A model generated the notes under the pieces. That model made no database searches. It saw nothing but the letters and a program-made list of their open reading frames with translations, and had not been told where the DNA came from. Position numbers and translations under genes: made by a program. This document shows positions 1 to 8,003 of a DNA stretch of 51,446 nucleotides, piece by piece. Within the stretch, counting starts at the first letter, position 1. The number at the start of each line of letters is the position of its first letter. The DNA comes from Longimicrobiales bacterium (GTDB taxonomy: Bacteria; Gemmatimonadota; Gemmatimonadetes; Longimicrobiales; Gaopeijiaceae), in assembly GCA_028284495.1 (NCBI GenBank), contig JANQRP010000008.1, positions 1 to 51,446 on the forward strand. Reading direction: 5' to 3'.

Positions 1-779
1 CCGGCCGACCATGTCGTCGCGATGGGCATCTCGTCGGTCCGGGGGAGTGCCGCGAGCGCACGCCCCACTGCCTCGATCGGATTGGGGCGTCCCCAGTCCA
101 CCCACGAGTGGCCGCCGGGACCGCGCACCACGTAGCGGCGTCGCAGCGACCCGATGCCGCCTGTGACGATCCGGGTCACACCGGCGCCGTCCAGCGACAC
201 GAAGGCGGCGGCGCCGTGCGCCTCACCCTCGAACAGCGCGCGCACCCCCCGCAGGTCGCCCAGCCCCTCCTCACCGACGGTGGCCGCGACCAGGATGGGA
301 GCGATCGTGCGCACATCGGACGCGGCCAACGTCCGGGTGAACGTCAGCAGGGCGGCGAGCCCCCGGCCGTCGTCCGATATCCCCGGCGCCAGAATCCGGT
401 CGCCGTCCTCCCGAGGTCGCACGTCGGTCCCGGCCGGAAAGACGGTGTCGAGGTGAGCCGCCACCACGATCGGCGCGGCCGTCGGGTCCTCGCCCGCGAG
501 GTGCCCCACCACGTTCCCTGCGGCGTCGATCCGCACGTCCGCGGCGCCGTAGGCCGCGAGCCGCTCGGCCATCCACGCGGCCCGGTCGGACTCGCCGAAG
601 GGCGGGGCGGGAATCGCGGTCACGTCCATCTGGTCCCGGAGGGTGCGCTCGTCGGACTCGTGCACCCCCGAAACCAGCCGCGCGTGCCGCGCGAGCAGCC
701 TCCCTCCCAGGCGATCGCACTCCGGCGTGGCTGGTGGCTGCGCGGGCCAGTGACGCGGGGTGCGGGAGAGATCGTCCAT
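1..779 (-). CDS. M20-family metallopeptidase, 5' part (runs off the left edge)
   Basis: The frame is open from an ATG at 779 to the first base of the window, giving 259 residues of an incomplete protein. M20 metal-site motifs are visible: H109 and D111 in AAHLDTVF, the Asp pair D136-D137 in ISDDGRG, and the Glu pair E170-E171 in VGEEGLGD (catalytic base and metal ligand). The final residues (around VRGPGGHSWVDWG) look like the start of the M20 dimerisation domain. Known members are di-zinc peptidases or deacylases of the PepT, ArgE and DapE type. No signal peptide is seen, so it is probably cytoplasmic. The exact substrate cannot be told. It is divergent from the TonB-dependent receptor at 1017. 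No stop codon is seen, so the missing C-terminus is only the window boundary. Confidence 0.88.
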   Translation of the reverse strand, partial: MDDLSRTPRHWPAQPPATPECDRLGGRLLARHARLVSGVHESDERTLRDQMDVTAIPAPPFGESDRAAWMAERLAAYGAADVRIDAAGNVVGHLAGEDPTAAPIVVAAHLDTVFPAGTDVRPREDGDRILAPGISDDGRGLAALLTFTRTLAASDVRTIAPILVAATVGEEGLGDLRGVRALFEGEAHGAAAFVSLDGAGVTRIVTGGIGSLRRRYVVRGPGGHSWVDWGRPNPIEAVGRALAALPRTDEMPIATTWSA

Positions 780-886
780 GGCTTCAACATCGCCCTCCGG
801 CCGGGTGCGGGGGAAGTCGGGCGTGCGCCCCGGCACCCCGTCCCGGGTGGCGTCGGCGTGCACGCCATGTAACGCCGCCTCGACGG

Positions 887-925
887 GTTACCACCCCGTT
901 ACAGAACCGCCGCGGCCACCGTTAC
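887..925 (+). promoter_or_regulatory. Three GTTAC words, the first two 11 bp apart (candidate OmpR/PhoB-type site)
   Basis: GTTAC occurs at 887-891, 898-902 and 921-925, i.e. at offsets of 11 and 23 bp, with an inverted GTAAC at 869-873. Direct repeats at one helical turn are the usual binding pattern of OmpR/PhoB-family regulators, and such a pair is encoded at 7248-9749. The words lie about 90-130 bp upstream of the TonB-dependent receptor start. No convincing -35/-10 was recognised nearby. Function is inferred. Confidence 0.3.
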
Positions 926-1016
926 CGCATCGCACGATCCTCATTGCAACCCAACGTCATACTGAGGGCGAATTCGGGCTGCGAGACGTCGCCGTCCGAT
1001 TCGCCTTCGCTCGCGA

Positions 1017-3884
1017 ATGCAACCCATGAAATCGATTCGATCTCTTCTGCTCCTCGCCGCGCTGCCCCTCGGGCTCGCGTCCTCCGTTTCGGCGCAGGAC
1101 GCCACCGGGCGGATCATCGGCCGCGTCGTGGACGCCGCCTCCGCCGAGCCGCTTTCCGGCGTCCAGGTGATCGTCGACGACGGCGTCACGGGCACCCTCA
1201 CCGACCTCGACGGTCGATTCGTTCTCTCCGGCGTCCCGATCGGCACGGTGTCGCTCACGGCGCAGTCGCTCGGCTACGGCACGAAGACCGTCACGGACGT
1301 CCAGGTGTCTGGCGACGGCGTGACGAACTTCAACATCACGCTCGAACAGACCGCCGTGGAACTGGCGGGCATCACGGTGACGGCGATCGCGGAGGCGGGC
1401 AGCGCGACCGCGCTCCTCGATGAGCGCCGCACCTCCATCGCCTCCGTCGAGGCCGTGGGCGCCCAGGAGATCGGGCGCCGCCCCGACGGCGACGCGGCGC
1501 AGGTCGCGAAGCGGCTCACCGGCGTGACCGTCGCCGACGACAAGTACGTGTTCATTCGCGGTCTCGGCGAGCGGTACTCCCAGACCACCCTCAACGGGGC
1601 GTCGCTGCCCTCGCCGGAGCCGGAACGTGAGGTCGTGCCGCTCGACATCTTCCCGTCGGGCTTCCTCGAGAGCCTCACCACCCAGAAGACGTACACACCG
1701 GACCTCCCGGCCGACTTCTCCGGCGGCTCGGTGAAGATCGAGACCAAGAAGTTCCCGGATCGCTTCACGGTCCGGGTCGGGGTCGGAAGCTCGTGGAACT
1801 CGCTGAGCCAGTTCGAGGACGGCTTCCTCAACTACGCCGGAGGGGGTCGGGACTTCCTCGGGCTCGACGATGGCACGCGGGCCCAGCCCGACGCGATCGT
1901 CGACATCCTCGGCGACCTCCGGAGCGGTGAGCGCCTTCCCAACGATCCTGCCCAGCGGATCGCGATCGGGGAGGCGCTCCGCGCAACCGATCTGGCCTTC
2001 GCGCCGGGCTCGGCGAGCACCCCGCTCCCGCGCTCGTTCAGCCTCTCGGTCGGCGGTCGCTCCGACTGGAGGGACGACGGAGAACTGGGCTACTTCTTCG
2101 CCGGAACGTACTCCGACAACTACACGATCCGCGGCGGCGGCTGCGACGAGTTCGAGCCGGGGTCGATCAACCAGATCGACACCTCGCAGTGCCTCGACTT
2201 CGAGCGCAAGTGGCGCACGTCGGCGTTCGACCCCGAGACGGCGGACTTCGCCACCCCGAACGTCGACTACGCGTTCACGACCGGCGTCCGGAACGTCTCG
2301 TGGGGCACGGTCGCGAACTTCACCGCGAACCTCTCGCCGTCCCACCAGATCGGTCTCCAGACGACCGTCAACCTCTCCACGGACGACGAGGCTCGGACGT
2401 ACCAGGGTGCGAACCGCGAGGACATCGGTGGACTCTTGCAGTCCGACCGGTCCCGCTGGGTCGAGCGGCTGCTGCTCTGGGGCCAGCTCGCCGGTGAGCA
2501 CGCCTCCATCGCCGATTCCCGAATCGAGTGGCGGCTCACCGGGTCGAGCGCCGAGCGCGACGAGCCGTTCCTGCGCGAGGCGGTCTACCTCGAGGACGAC
2601 GACCAGTACCTCCTCCTCGACCTCGGCGAGTCCGGCCGGTACTTCTCGAGCAACCTCGTGGACGAGGACTTCTCGGCGGCGCTCGACTGGAGCTTCCCCT
2701 TCGAGTTCAACCGGAACGACGGTCAGATCAAGTTCGGCGGTCAGTGGCGCGGACGGACGCGCGACTTCGCGGCCCGCCGGCTGTTCCTCGAGTTCCAGGG
2801 CGCCCGGATCGCGGACCTCGACGCGGCGCTCCAGAACGGCACCATCGTCGCCAACTCCCCCTCGGGAGCGAGCGAGTTCGCGGTCGACGACCTCTTCGAC
2901 GACGGCGACATCTACGATGTGGACGACGACCGGATCGCCGGGTACGCGATGATCGAGTTCCCTGCGACGGACGCGCTCGACATCGTGGCCGGGGCCCGGA
3001 TCGAGGACTACACGCTCGCGCTCGCGACCCGCACCGGCGAGGCGCCGGGCATCGAGACGACGGACGTGGCTCCCTCGCTCTCGCTCATCTACTCCTTCAC
3101 CGAGGATCTGAAGCTCCGCGCCAGTGGATCGCGGACGATCGACCGGCCGGAGTTCCGCGAGCTCGCGCCCTTCCAGTTCACCGAGGCGACGTCGCTGCGC
3201 CAGCTGTTCGGCAACCCCGAGCTGGAGCCCGCGACGGTGACGGCGGGTGACCTCCGGCTCGACTTCTTCCCGGGCGCCGGCGAGATCCTCTCGATCGGAG
3301 GGTTCTACAAGCAGATCGAGGACCCGATCGAGAACGTCTTCATCGCCGCGGCGTCCACCGCGTTCTCCTACCAGAACGCCGAGAAGGCCGACATCGTCGG
3401 GATCGAGGCGGACGCCCAGATCCGCCTGAGCCGCCTCGGCGAGATCCCGGTCCTCGAGTTCGTAACGGCGCAGGCCAACTACTCGTGGATCGACTCCGAG
3501 GTCGAGGTCATCCCGACCGGCTCGTTCGACCCCACCAACACGCGCCGCCCGCTCGAGGGACAGGCGCCGTACGTGGTGAATACCGGTCTCAGCTACGTGG
3601 ACCCGCTCGGCATCGAGGCCGGTGTGTTCTTCAACCGCTTCGGTGAGCGCGTCGACGCCGCCGGCGGTGCGGGGATCCCCGACATCTACGAGCAGCCCCG
3701 CAACGTGCTCGACGCGTCGCTCGGCTTCCCCCTCGGCATCACCGGGGCCCGGGCCAAGATCAGCGCGAGCAATCTTCTCGACGACCCGTACGTGTTCGAG
3801 CAGTCGGACAACGGAATCACGCGGGTCCAGAGGCAGTACACCGTGGGCCGTACCATCTCGGTCGGTCTGTCGTGGGAGTTCTGA
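1017..3884 (+). CDS. TonB-dependent receptor with carboxypeptidase-regulatory-like N-terminal domain
   Basis: This is a 955-residue outer-membrane active transporter. A signal peptide with a hydrophobic core (LLLLAALPLGLA) ends near VSAQ (about residue 26). A CarboxypepD_reg-like domain covers roughly residues 31-110. A plug domain covers about 120-245 (FIRGLGERYSQTTLNGASLP, then DLPADFSGGSVKIETKK). A 22-strand-type barrel follows and ends in the aromatic terminus SWEF. The ATG at 1026 (MKSIRS) is an equally good start; neither has a clear Shine-Dalgarno. The plug wording (RGLGERYSQTTLNG, DIFP, DLPADF) resembles a receptor class that in Bacteroidota sits beside a lipoprotein like the next gene. 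The substrate is unknown. Transcription probably continues into 3922. Confidence 0.93.
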   Translation: MQPMKSIRSLLLLAALPLGLASSVSAQDATGRIIGRVVDAASAEPLSGVQVIVDDGVTGTLTDLDGRFVLSGVPIGTVSLTAQSLGYGTKTVTDVQVSGDGVTNFNITLEQTAVELAGITVTAIAEAGSATALLDERRTSIASVEAVGAQEIGRRPDGDAAQVAKRLTGVTVADDKYVFIRGLGERYSQTTLNGASLPSPEPEREVVPLDIFPSGFLESLTTQKTYTPDLPADFSGGSVKIETKKFPDRFTVRVGVGSSWNSLSQFEDGFLNYAGGGRDFLGLDDGTRAQPDAIVDILGDLRSGERLPNDPAQRIAIGEALRATDLAFAPGSASTPLPRSFSLSVGGRSDWRDDGELGYFFAGTYSDNYTIRGGGCDEFEPGSINQIDTSQCLDFERKWRTSAFDPETADFATPNVDYAFTTGVRNVSWGTVANFTANLSPSHQIGLQTTVNLSTDDEARTYQGANREDIGGLLQSDRSRWVERLLLWGQLAGEHASIADSRIEWRLTGSSAERDEPFLREAVYLEDDDQYLLLDLGESGRYFSSNLVDEDFSAALDWSFPFEFNRNDGQIKFGGQWRGRTRDFAARRLFLEFQGARIADLDAALQNGTIVANSPSGASEFAVDDLFDDGDIYDVDDDRIAGYAMIEFPATDALDIVAGARIEDYTLALATRTGEAPGIETTDVAPSLSLIYSFTEDLKLRASGSRTIDRPEFRELAPFQFTEATSLRQLFGNPELEPATVTAGDLRLDFFPGAGEILSIGGFYKQIEDPIENVFIAAASTAFSYQNAEKADIVGIEADAQIRLSRLGEIPVLEFVTAQANYSWIDSEVEVIPTGSFDPTNTRRPLEGQAPYVVNTGLSYVDPLGIEAGVFFNRFGERVDAAGGAGIPDIYEQPRNVLDASLGFPLGITGARAKISASNLLDDPYVFEQSDNGITRVQRQYTVGRTISVGLSWEF

Positions 3885-3921
3885 TGCTCCCCAAACTCTC
3901 TCTCCAGTACCTGACCAAATC

Positions 3922-5688
3922 ATGAGGAATCATTCGAAGTGGATGCGCCAGGCCTCCGTTCTGGCCCTCGCCGTGTTCGCGATCTCCGCGTGCAGTGACG
4001 ACGATCCCGACCCGCCGGTTGGGCCCGACGCGCCGGCCGCACCGGTGGTAGCCGCGACGGCGGCGACCGACGCTTTCTCGATCACCGCGACCTGGGCGGC
4101 GATCGCCGACGCAGTCGACTACGTGGCGACGCTTGCGCCGGGCGGTGCGGAGGAGACCCTGACCGGCACGACGGTGACCTTCGACAACCTGAACCCCGAG
4201 ACCGACTACACGGTGTCGGTGGTCGCGCGGAACGCGGGTGGTGAATCGGCTCCCGCCACGGCGACGGCGAGCACGCCCGAGACCGGCCCGGTCTTCTTCG
4301 GCCAGGCGGGCTTCAACAACATCATCGCGAACCCCGGGTTCGCCGCCTCGGCGTTCAACTTCGGAACGCTGGCCACGCCCCCGGACTTCACGCTGGCCGC
4401 GATGCCCGGCAACTACACGGCCGCGACCATCCAGAGCACCGACCTCATCGCGCCGACCGACGGGCGGGCGCTGGTCCAGACGGCGTACGCCGGAGCGATC
4501 GCGCCCGGCACCACGCTCGCGAACGCCTGGTACAACGGGTGGACGGTGTGGGCCGAAGACGGCTCCGACACGCGTCAGAACCTCGGGCTGCCGATGGTGG
4601 ACGTCGAGGAGGTCAACGCCGACCGGACGTTCTTCGCGGACACGCTCTACCGGCTCACGGCGGCGGTGTTCGTCGGTGACGACTGTGGGCCGGACGGCCC
4701 GGGCCCGAACCAGGCGATCGGGTGCAACCCGGTGACGCTCACGATCGAGCCCGGCACCACGATCATCGGTGCGACCGAGGCCAACTCGAAACCCGGAACG
4801 CGGACCCCGACGCTGATCATCGCGCGTGGCTCGCAGATGATCGCCGACGCCACCCCCGGGCAGCCCCTCAATGCGCCGGTCCGTCCGACGGCGGCCCAGA
4901 TGATCGTCTTCACCTCCGAGGAGACGTACCTCGGCGGTACCGGCGGCGCCGGTCAGTGGGGCGGACTCGTGATCAACGGAAACGCCCCGTCCAACTCCGG
5001 CGACAACGTCGAGGGTGAGGGCGGCTCCGGCCTCTACGGCGGCTCGAACAACAACCACAGCGCCGGGGTGCTCCGCGGTGTCGGCGTGTACTTCGCCGGC
5101 GACGACTTCACGCCCAGCGACCAGCTCAACGGCATCGCGTTCCAGGGCGTCGGAGCCGGAACCACGGTGTCGTATCTGCAGGTCCACTACAACCAGGACG
5201 ACGGCATCGAGCCGTTCGGCGGCAGCGTGTCGATCGACCACCTGGTGCTCACGGGCATCGGCGACGACTCGCTCGACGGCACCGACGGCTGGCGCGGGTT
5301 CGCACAGTTCGTGCTCATCCAGCAGAACGGCGACGACGCCGACCAGGGTCTCGAGATCTCCAACAACGGAGACACCGAGAACGCCTCGCCGCGCAACACC
5401 GCAGTGGCCGCCAACATCACGGCCATCGGCGGCAACGCCGCTCAGCTCCCTGCGGGGGCGACGATCGGCGGGCCCGAGTCGGACCGACTGATCGAGTTCC
5501 GTGAGGGCTCCTACTGGAGGGTCTACAACTCGATCTTCCAGGGCTTCGGCGACGGGTTCTGCATCACCGACGGGCAGACGATCGCGAACGCGATCGCCCG
5601 CATCGGCGGCGAGACGGACCCCACGGAGACGCTTTCGGCGGAGGGACTGATCCTCTGGTCGAACGGAGACGAGAACCTGGGCTGCTGA
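3922..5688 (+). CDS. FN3-domain surface/periplasmic lipoprotein, partner of the TonB receptor
   Basis: This 588-residue protein starts at ATG 3922, 37 bp after the receptor stop. A lipoprotein signal peptide ends at ISAC (C24), followed by acidic residues. Residues about 38-120 form a fibronectin type III domain (WAAIADAVDYVATL, NPETDYTVSVVARN). The rest resembles a right-handed beta-helix or autotransporter-like repeat region (TLTIEPGTTIIG, GQWGGLVINGNAP, DDGIEPFGGSVSIDHLVLTG, DNADQ-like glutamate/aspartate turns). The same family is recurrently found next to receptors of the preceding class in Bacteroidota and Gemmatimonadota. A role as substrate-capturing lid or surface binding protein is inferred, not shown. 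The reading frame is open further upstream, but the upstream part overlaps the receptor and is not credible coding sequence. Confidence 0.85.
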   Translation: MRNHSKWMRQASVLALAVFAISACSDDDPDPPVGPDAPAAPVVAATAATDAFSITATWAAIADAVDYVATLAPGGAEETLTGTTVTFDNLNPETDYTVSVVARNAGGESAPATATASTPETGPVFFGQAGFNNIIANPGFAASAFNFGTLATPPDFTLAAMPGNYTAATIQSTDLIAPTDGRALVQTAYAGAIAPGTTLANAWYNGWTVWAEDGSDTRQNLGLPMVDVEEVNADRTFFADTLYRLTAAVFVGDDCGPDGPGPNQAIGCNPVTLTIEPGTTIIGATEANSKPGTRTPTLIIARGSQMIADATPGQPLNAPVRPTAAQMIVFTSEETYLGGTGGAGQWGGLVINGNAPSNSGDNVEGEGGSGLYGGSNNNHSAGVLRGVGVYFAGDDFTPSDQLNGIAFQGVGAGTTVSYLQVHYNQDDGIEPFGGSVSIDHLVLTGIGDDSLDGTDGWRGFAQFVLIQQNGDDADQGLEISNNGDTENASPRNTAVAANITAIGGNAAQLPAGATIGGPESDRLIEFREGSYWRVYNSIFQGFGDGFCITDGQTIANAIARIGGETDPTETLSAEGLILWSNGDENLGC

Positions 5689-5714
5689 TCGCCCGGTCGG
5701 GACCGTGATCGACT

Positions 5715-5745
5715 GGGGGGCGTGGGCCGGGAGCCTGCGCCCCCC
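5715..5745 (+). terminator. Rho-independent-like terminator of the receptor/lipoprotein operon
   Basis: An 8-bp GC stem GGGGGGCG (5715-5722) pairs with CGCCCCCC (5738-5745), followed by TTTC. It lies 26 bp after the stop of the lipoprotein gene. The T tract is short, as is common in GC-rich genomes. Confidence 0.6.
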
Positions 5746-5966
5746 TTTCGATGGCCCACCGTGAGGGGTCCTGCGAGGATGGGCCTGGATGAATCGAGAA
5801 GCACCCGGAAACCGGAGCGCGCTGGTGAAAACGGACGGCGGCTGGAAAGTTGTACACGAACGGGACGATTCCTGAGATGATCTTCCCCGCCGGCCCCGCC
5901 GCCCGCGTCGAAGCAGCGTCGCCGACGCGGCCACCGGACCGGTGGACCTACCTCAGCGGGGGCGCC

Positions 5967-7196
5967 ATGGACGAAGCCGACCTGATCCACGACTGGAACG
6001 AGGTGGGTCCGGCGAAGCGTCCGCCGGACGCCCGCGCTCCGCAGCTCGACGACGAGACACTGCGGGACGGACTCCAGAATCCGTCGGTCGTCGATCCCGC
6101 CCTCGACGACAAGATCCGGCTCGTTCATCTGATGGACGAACTGGGTATCCACACCGCCGACATCGGCCTGCCCGCGGCCGGGGCGAGAGCCCGCGAGCAG
6201 GTGGTGGCGCTGGTACGCGAGATTCGCGACGCCGGCCTGTCGCTCCGGCCCAACTGTGCCGCCCGCACGGTGGTCGGGGACATTCGGCCGATCGCCGAGA
6301 TCCAGCAGACGACCGGCGTGCAGATGGAGGTCTACGCCTTCATCGGGAGTTCGCCCATCCGGCAGTACGCGGAGGGATGGACCCTCGACACGATCCTGCA
6401 TCACGTCGAGGAGGCGGTCCGGTTCGCCGTCGGCGAAGGGCTGTCGCTCGTCATGGTGACGGAGGACACGACGCGGGCGAACCCCGCCGCCGTGGCCGCA
6501 ATCTACCGTACCGCGATCGAACACGGGGCACGACGCATCTGCCTCGCCGACACCGTCGGACACGCGACGCCCGACGGAGCCGCGGCGCTCGTGCGGTTCG
6601 TGAGGGAGGAAGTGGTCGAGCCCAGCGGGGAAGACGTCGGCATCGACTGGCACGGGCACCGGGATCGCGGCTTCGGCGTGGCGAACTCCCTCGCGGCGTG
6701 CGAGGCGGGCGCCGACCGTCTGCACGGTACCGCGCTGGGGATCGGTGAGCGGGTCGGCAACACGGAGATGGACCTGCTGATGGTGAACCTCCGGCTCCTG
6801 GGCTGGATCGATACCGACGTCTCGGCGCTCGCCGACTACTGCGAGACGGCGGCCCGAGCGTGCGGCGTCGCGATTCCCCACGACTATCCGGTGTTCGGTC
6901 GGGACGCGTTCCGGACCGCGACCGGGGTGCACGCCGCCGCCATCGTGAAGGCCCAGGCGAAGGGAGCCGACTGGCTCGCCGACCGGGTCTACTCGGCCGT
7001 GCCCGCCTCGATGGTCGGGCGCCACCAGGAGATCGAGATCGGCCCCATGTCGGGCCTGTCGAACGTGAAGCATTGGCTCTCCGTCCACGGCCACGACGCC
7101 GGGAACGAGGAGCTCTGCAACCGAATCTTCGCCGCCGCGAAGGCCGGCGATCACACCCTCACCCAGGCCGAGCTCAAGGCACTGATCGCCGGATGA
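5967..7196 (+). CDS. DRE-TIM metallolyase, 2-isopropylmalate/homocitrate synthase-like
   Basis: This 409-residue enzyme belongs to the Claisen-condensing HMGL-like superfamily (IPMS, homocitrate, citramalate synthases). Signature motifs are the DRE-loop analogue DDETLRDGLQNPS (R33, D34), the metal-binding histidines in DWHGHRDRGFGVANS and GIGERVGNTEMD. The usual HND-x-G of IPMS is changed to HRDRG here. The C-terminal LeuA allosteric dimerisation domain is absent: the protein ends soon after SGLSNVKHWL, so leucine feedback of the classic type is not expected. ATG 5967 was chosen because the upstream frame (from 5850) is proline/arginine-rich and unlike the family. It is probably an acyl-CoA plus 2-oxoacid condensing enzyme; the exact substrate is not readable. 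No leu genes adjoin. Confidence 0.82.
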   Translation: MDEADLIHDWNEVGPAKRPPDARAPQLDDETLRDGLQNPSVVDPALDDKIRLVHLMDELGIHTADIGLPAAGARAREQVVALVREIRDAGLSLRPNCAARTVVGDIRPIAEIQQTTGVQMEVYAFIGSSPIRQYAEGWTLDTILHHVEEAVRFAVGEGLSLVMVTEDTTRANPAAVAAIYRTAIEHGARRICLADTVGHATPDGAAALVRFVREEVVEPSGEDVGIDWHGHRDRGFGVANSLAACEAGADRLHGTALGIGERVGNTEMDLLMVNLRLLGWIDTDVSALADYCETAARACGVAIPHDYPVFGRDAFRTATGVHAAAIVKAQAKGADWLADRVYSAVPASMVGRHQEIEIGPMSGLSNVKHWLSVHGHDAGNEELCNRIFAAAKAGDHTLTQAELKALIAG

Positions 7197-7247
7197 CCGG
7201 TTCCGTGCTCGGATCGCGATATGCACTCCGCCCTCGAAGGGAAGGTC

Positions 7248-7988
7248 ATGGAAGCCAGTAGCGAGAAGGCCCCGAACAACCCGCGGGTCCTCGTCGTGGA
7301 GGACGAGCCCGACATCGCCGCGCTGATCGCGTACCAGCTCACGCGGGAGGGCTTCCGGGTCGAGACCGCCGCCACTGGACCAGAGGCGATGAAGTCGGTG
7401 AATCGGGAGATCCCCGACCTGGTCGTGCTCGACCGGATGCTACCGGGCCTGTCGGGTGACGACATCCTGAAGTCGCTCAAAGGGGAGTCCGCGACAAAGG
7501 CCATTCCGGTGCTGGTGCTGACCGCCAAGCGCGAGCAGGAAGATCGGATCGCGGGCTTCGAACTCGGCGCGGACGACTATCTGACGAAGCCGTTCTCGCC
7601 GCGCGAACTGGTGCTCCGGTGCCAGGCCATCCTGCGCCGAATGTCGGAGACGGTCGCCGCGGGCGGCGGGCGGGTGCTGAAGGAGGGTCCGATCCGCATG
7701 GACCTCGGGGCGCACCAGGTGACGGTGGACGGTGAGGAGCTCAATCTCACGCCGACCGAGTTCCGACTCCTCCAGGCGCTCATGGAACGGCGGGGTCGGA
7801 CCCAGAGTCGTCGCCAGCTGCTCGAGAAGGCGTGGGACGTCGAGTCGGACATCTCCGACCGGATCCAGACCCGCACCGTCGACATGCACATCCGTCGGCT
7901 GCGCGCGAAGCTCGACGAGATGGGCGACTGGATCGAGACGGTGCGCGGCTTCGGCTATCGACTGAGGGTGCCGGGAGAGGACGCCTGA
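7248..7988 (+). CDS. OmpR/PhoB-family response regulator
   Basis: This 246-residue protein has a receiver domain (about residues 12-128: acidic pair in VVEDEPD, phosphoacceptor D62 in VVLDRMLPG, T/S-loop LTAKREQ, Lys in LTKPFSP). A C-terminal winged helix follows (about 150-245: LNLTPTEFRLLQALM, RTVDMHIRRLRAKL, ETVRGFGYRL). ATG 7248 is preceded by GGGAAGG at 5-nt spacing, which favours it over the frame-compatible ATG at 7221. It is most like PhoB, the phosphate-starvation regulator. The histidine kinase follows after 15 bp. No phoU or pst genes are present in the window, so phosphate control is an inference. It probably binds 11-bp direct repeats; candidates are annotated at 887-925 and 34770-34785. 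Confidence 0.93.
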   Translation: MEASSEKAPNNPRVLVVEDEPDIAALIAYQLTREGFRVETAATGPEAMKSVNREIPDLVVLDRMLPGLSGDDILKSLKGESATKAIPVLVLTAKREQEDRIAGFELGADDYLTKPFSPRELVLRCQAILRRMSETVAAGGGRVLKEGPIRMDLGAHQVTVDGEELNLTPTEFRLLQALMERRGRTQSRRQLLEKAWDVESDISDRIQTRTVDMHIRRLRAKLDEMGDWIETVRGFGYRLRVPGEDA

Positions 7989-8003
7989 CGCGAAGTTGAT
8001 CAG

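Noticed and set aside
957..3923. A 988-residue open frame on the minus strand opposite the TonB receptor
   Set aside because: Antisense shadow of a high-GC gene: Arg/Val/Glu-rich and repetitive composition, no domain, and the plus frame has full receptor motifs.
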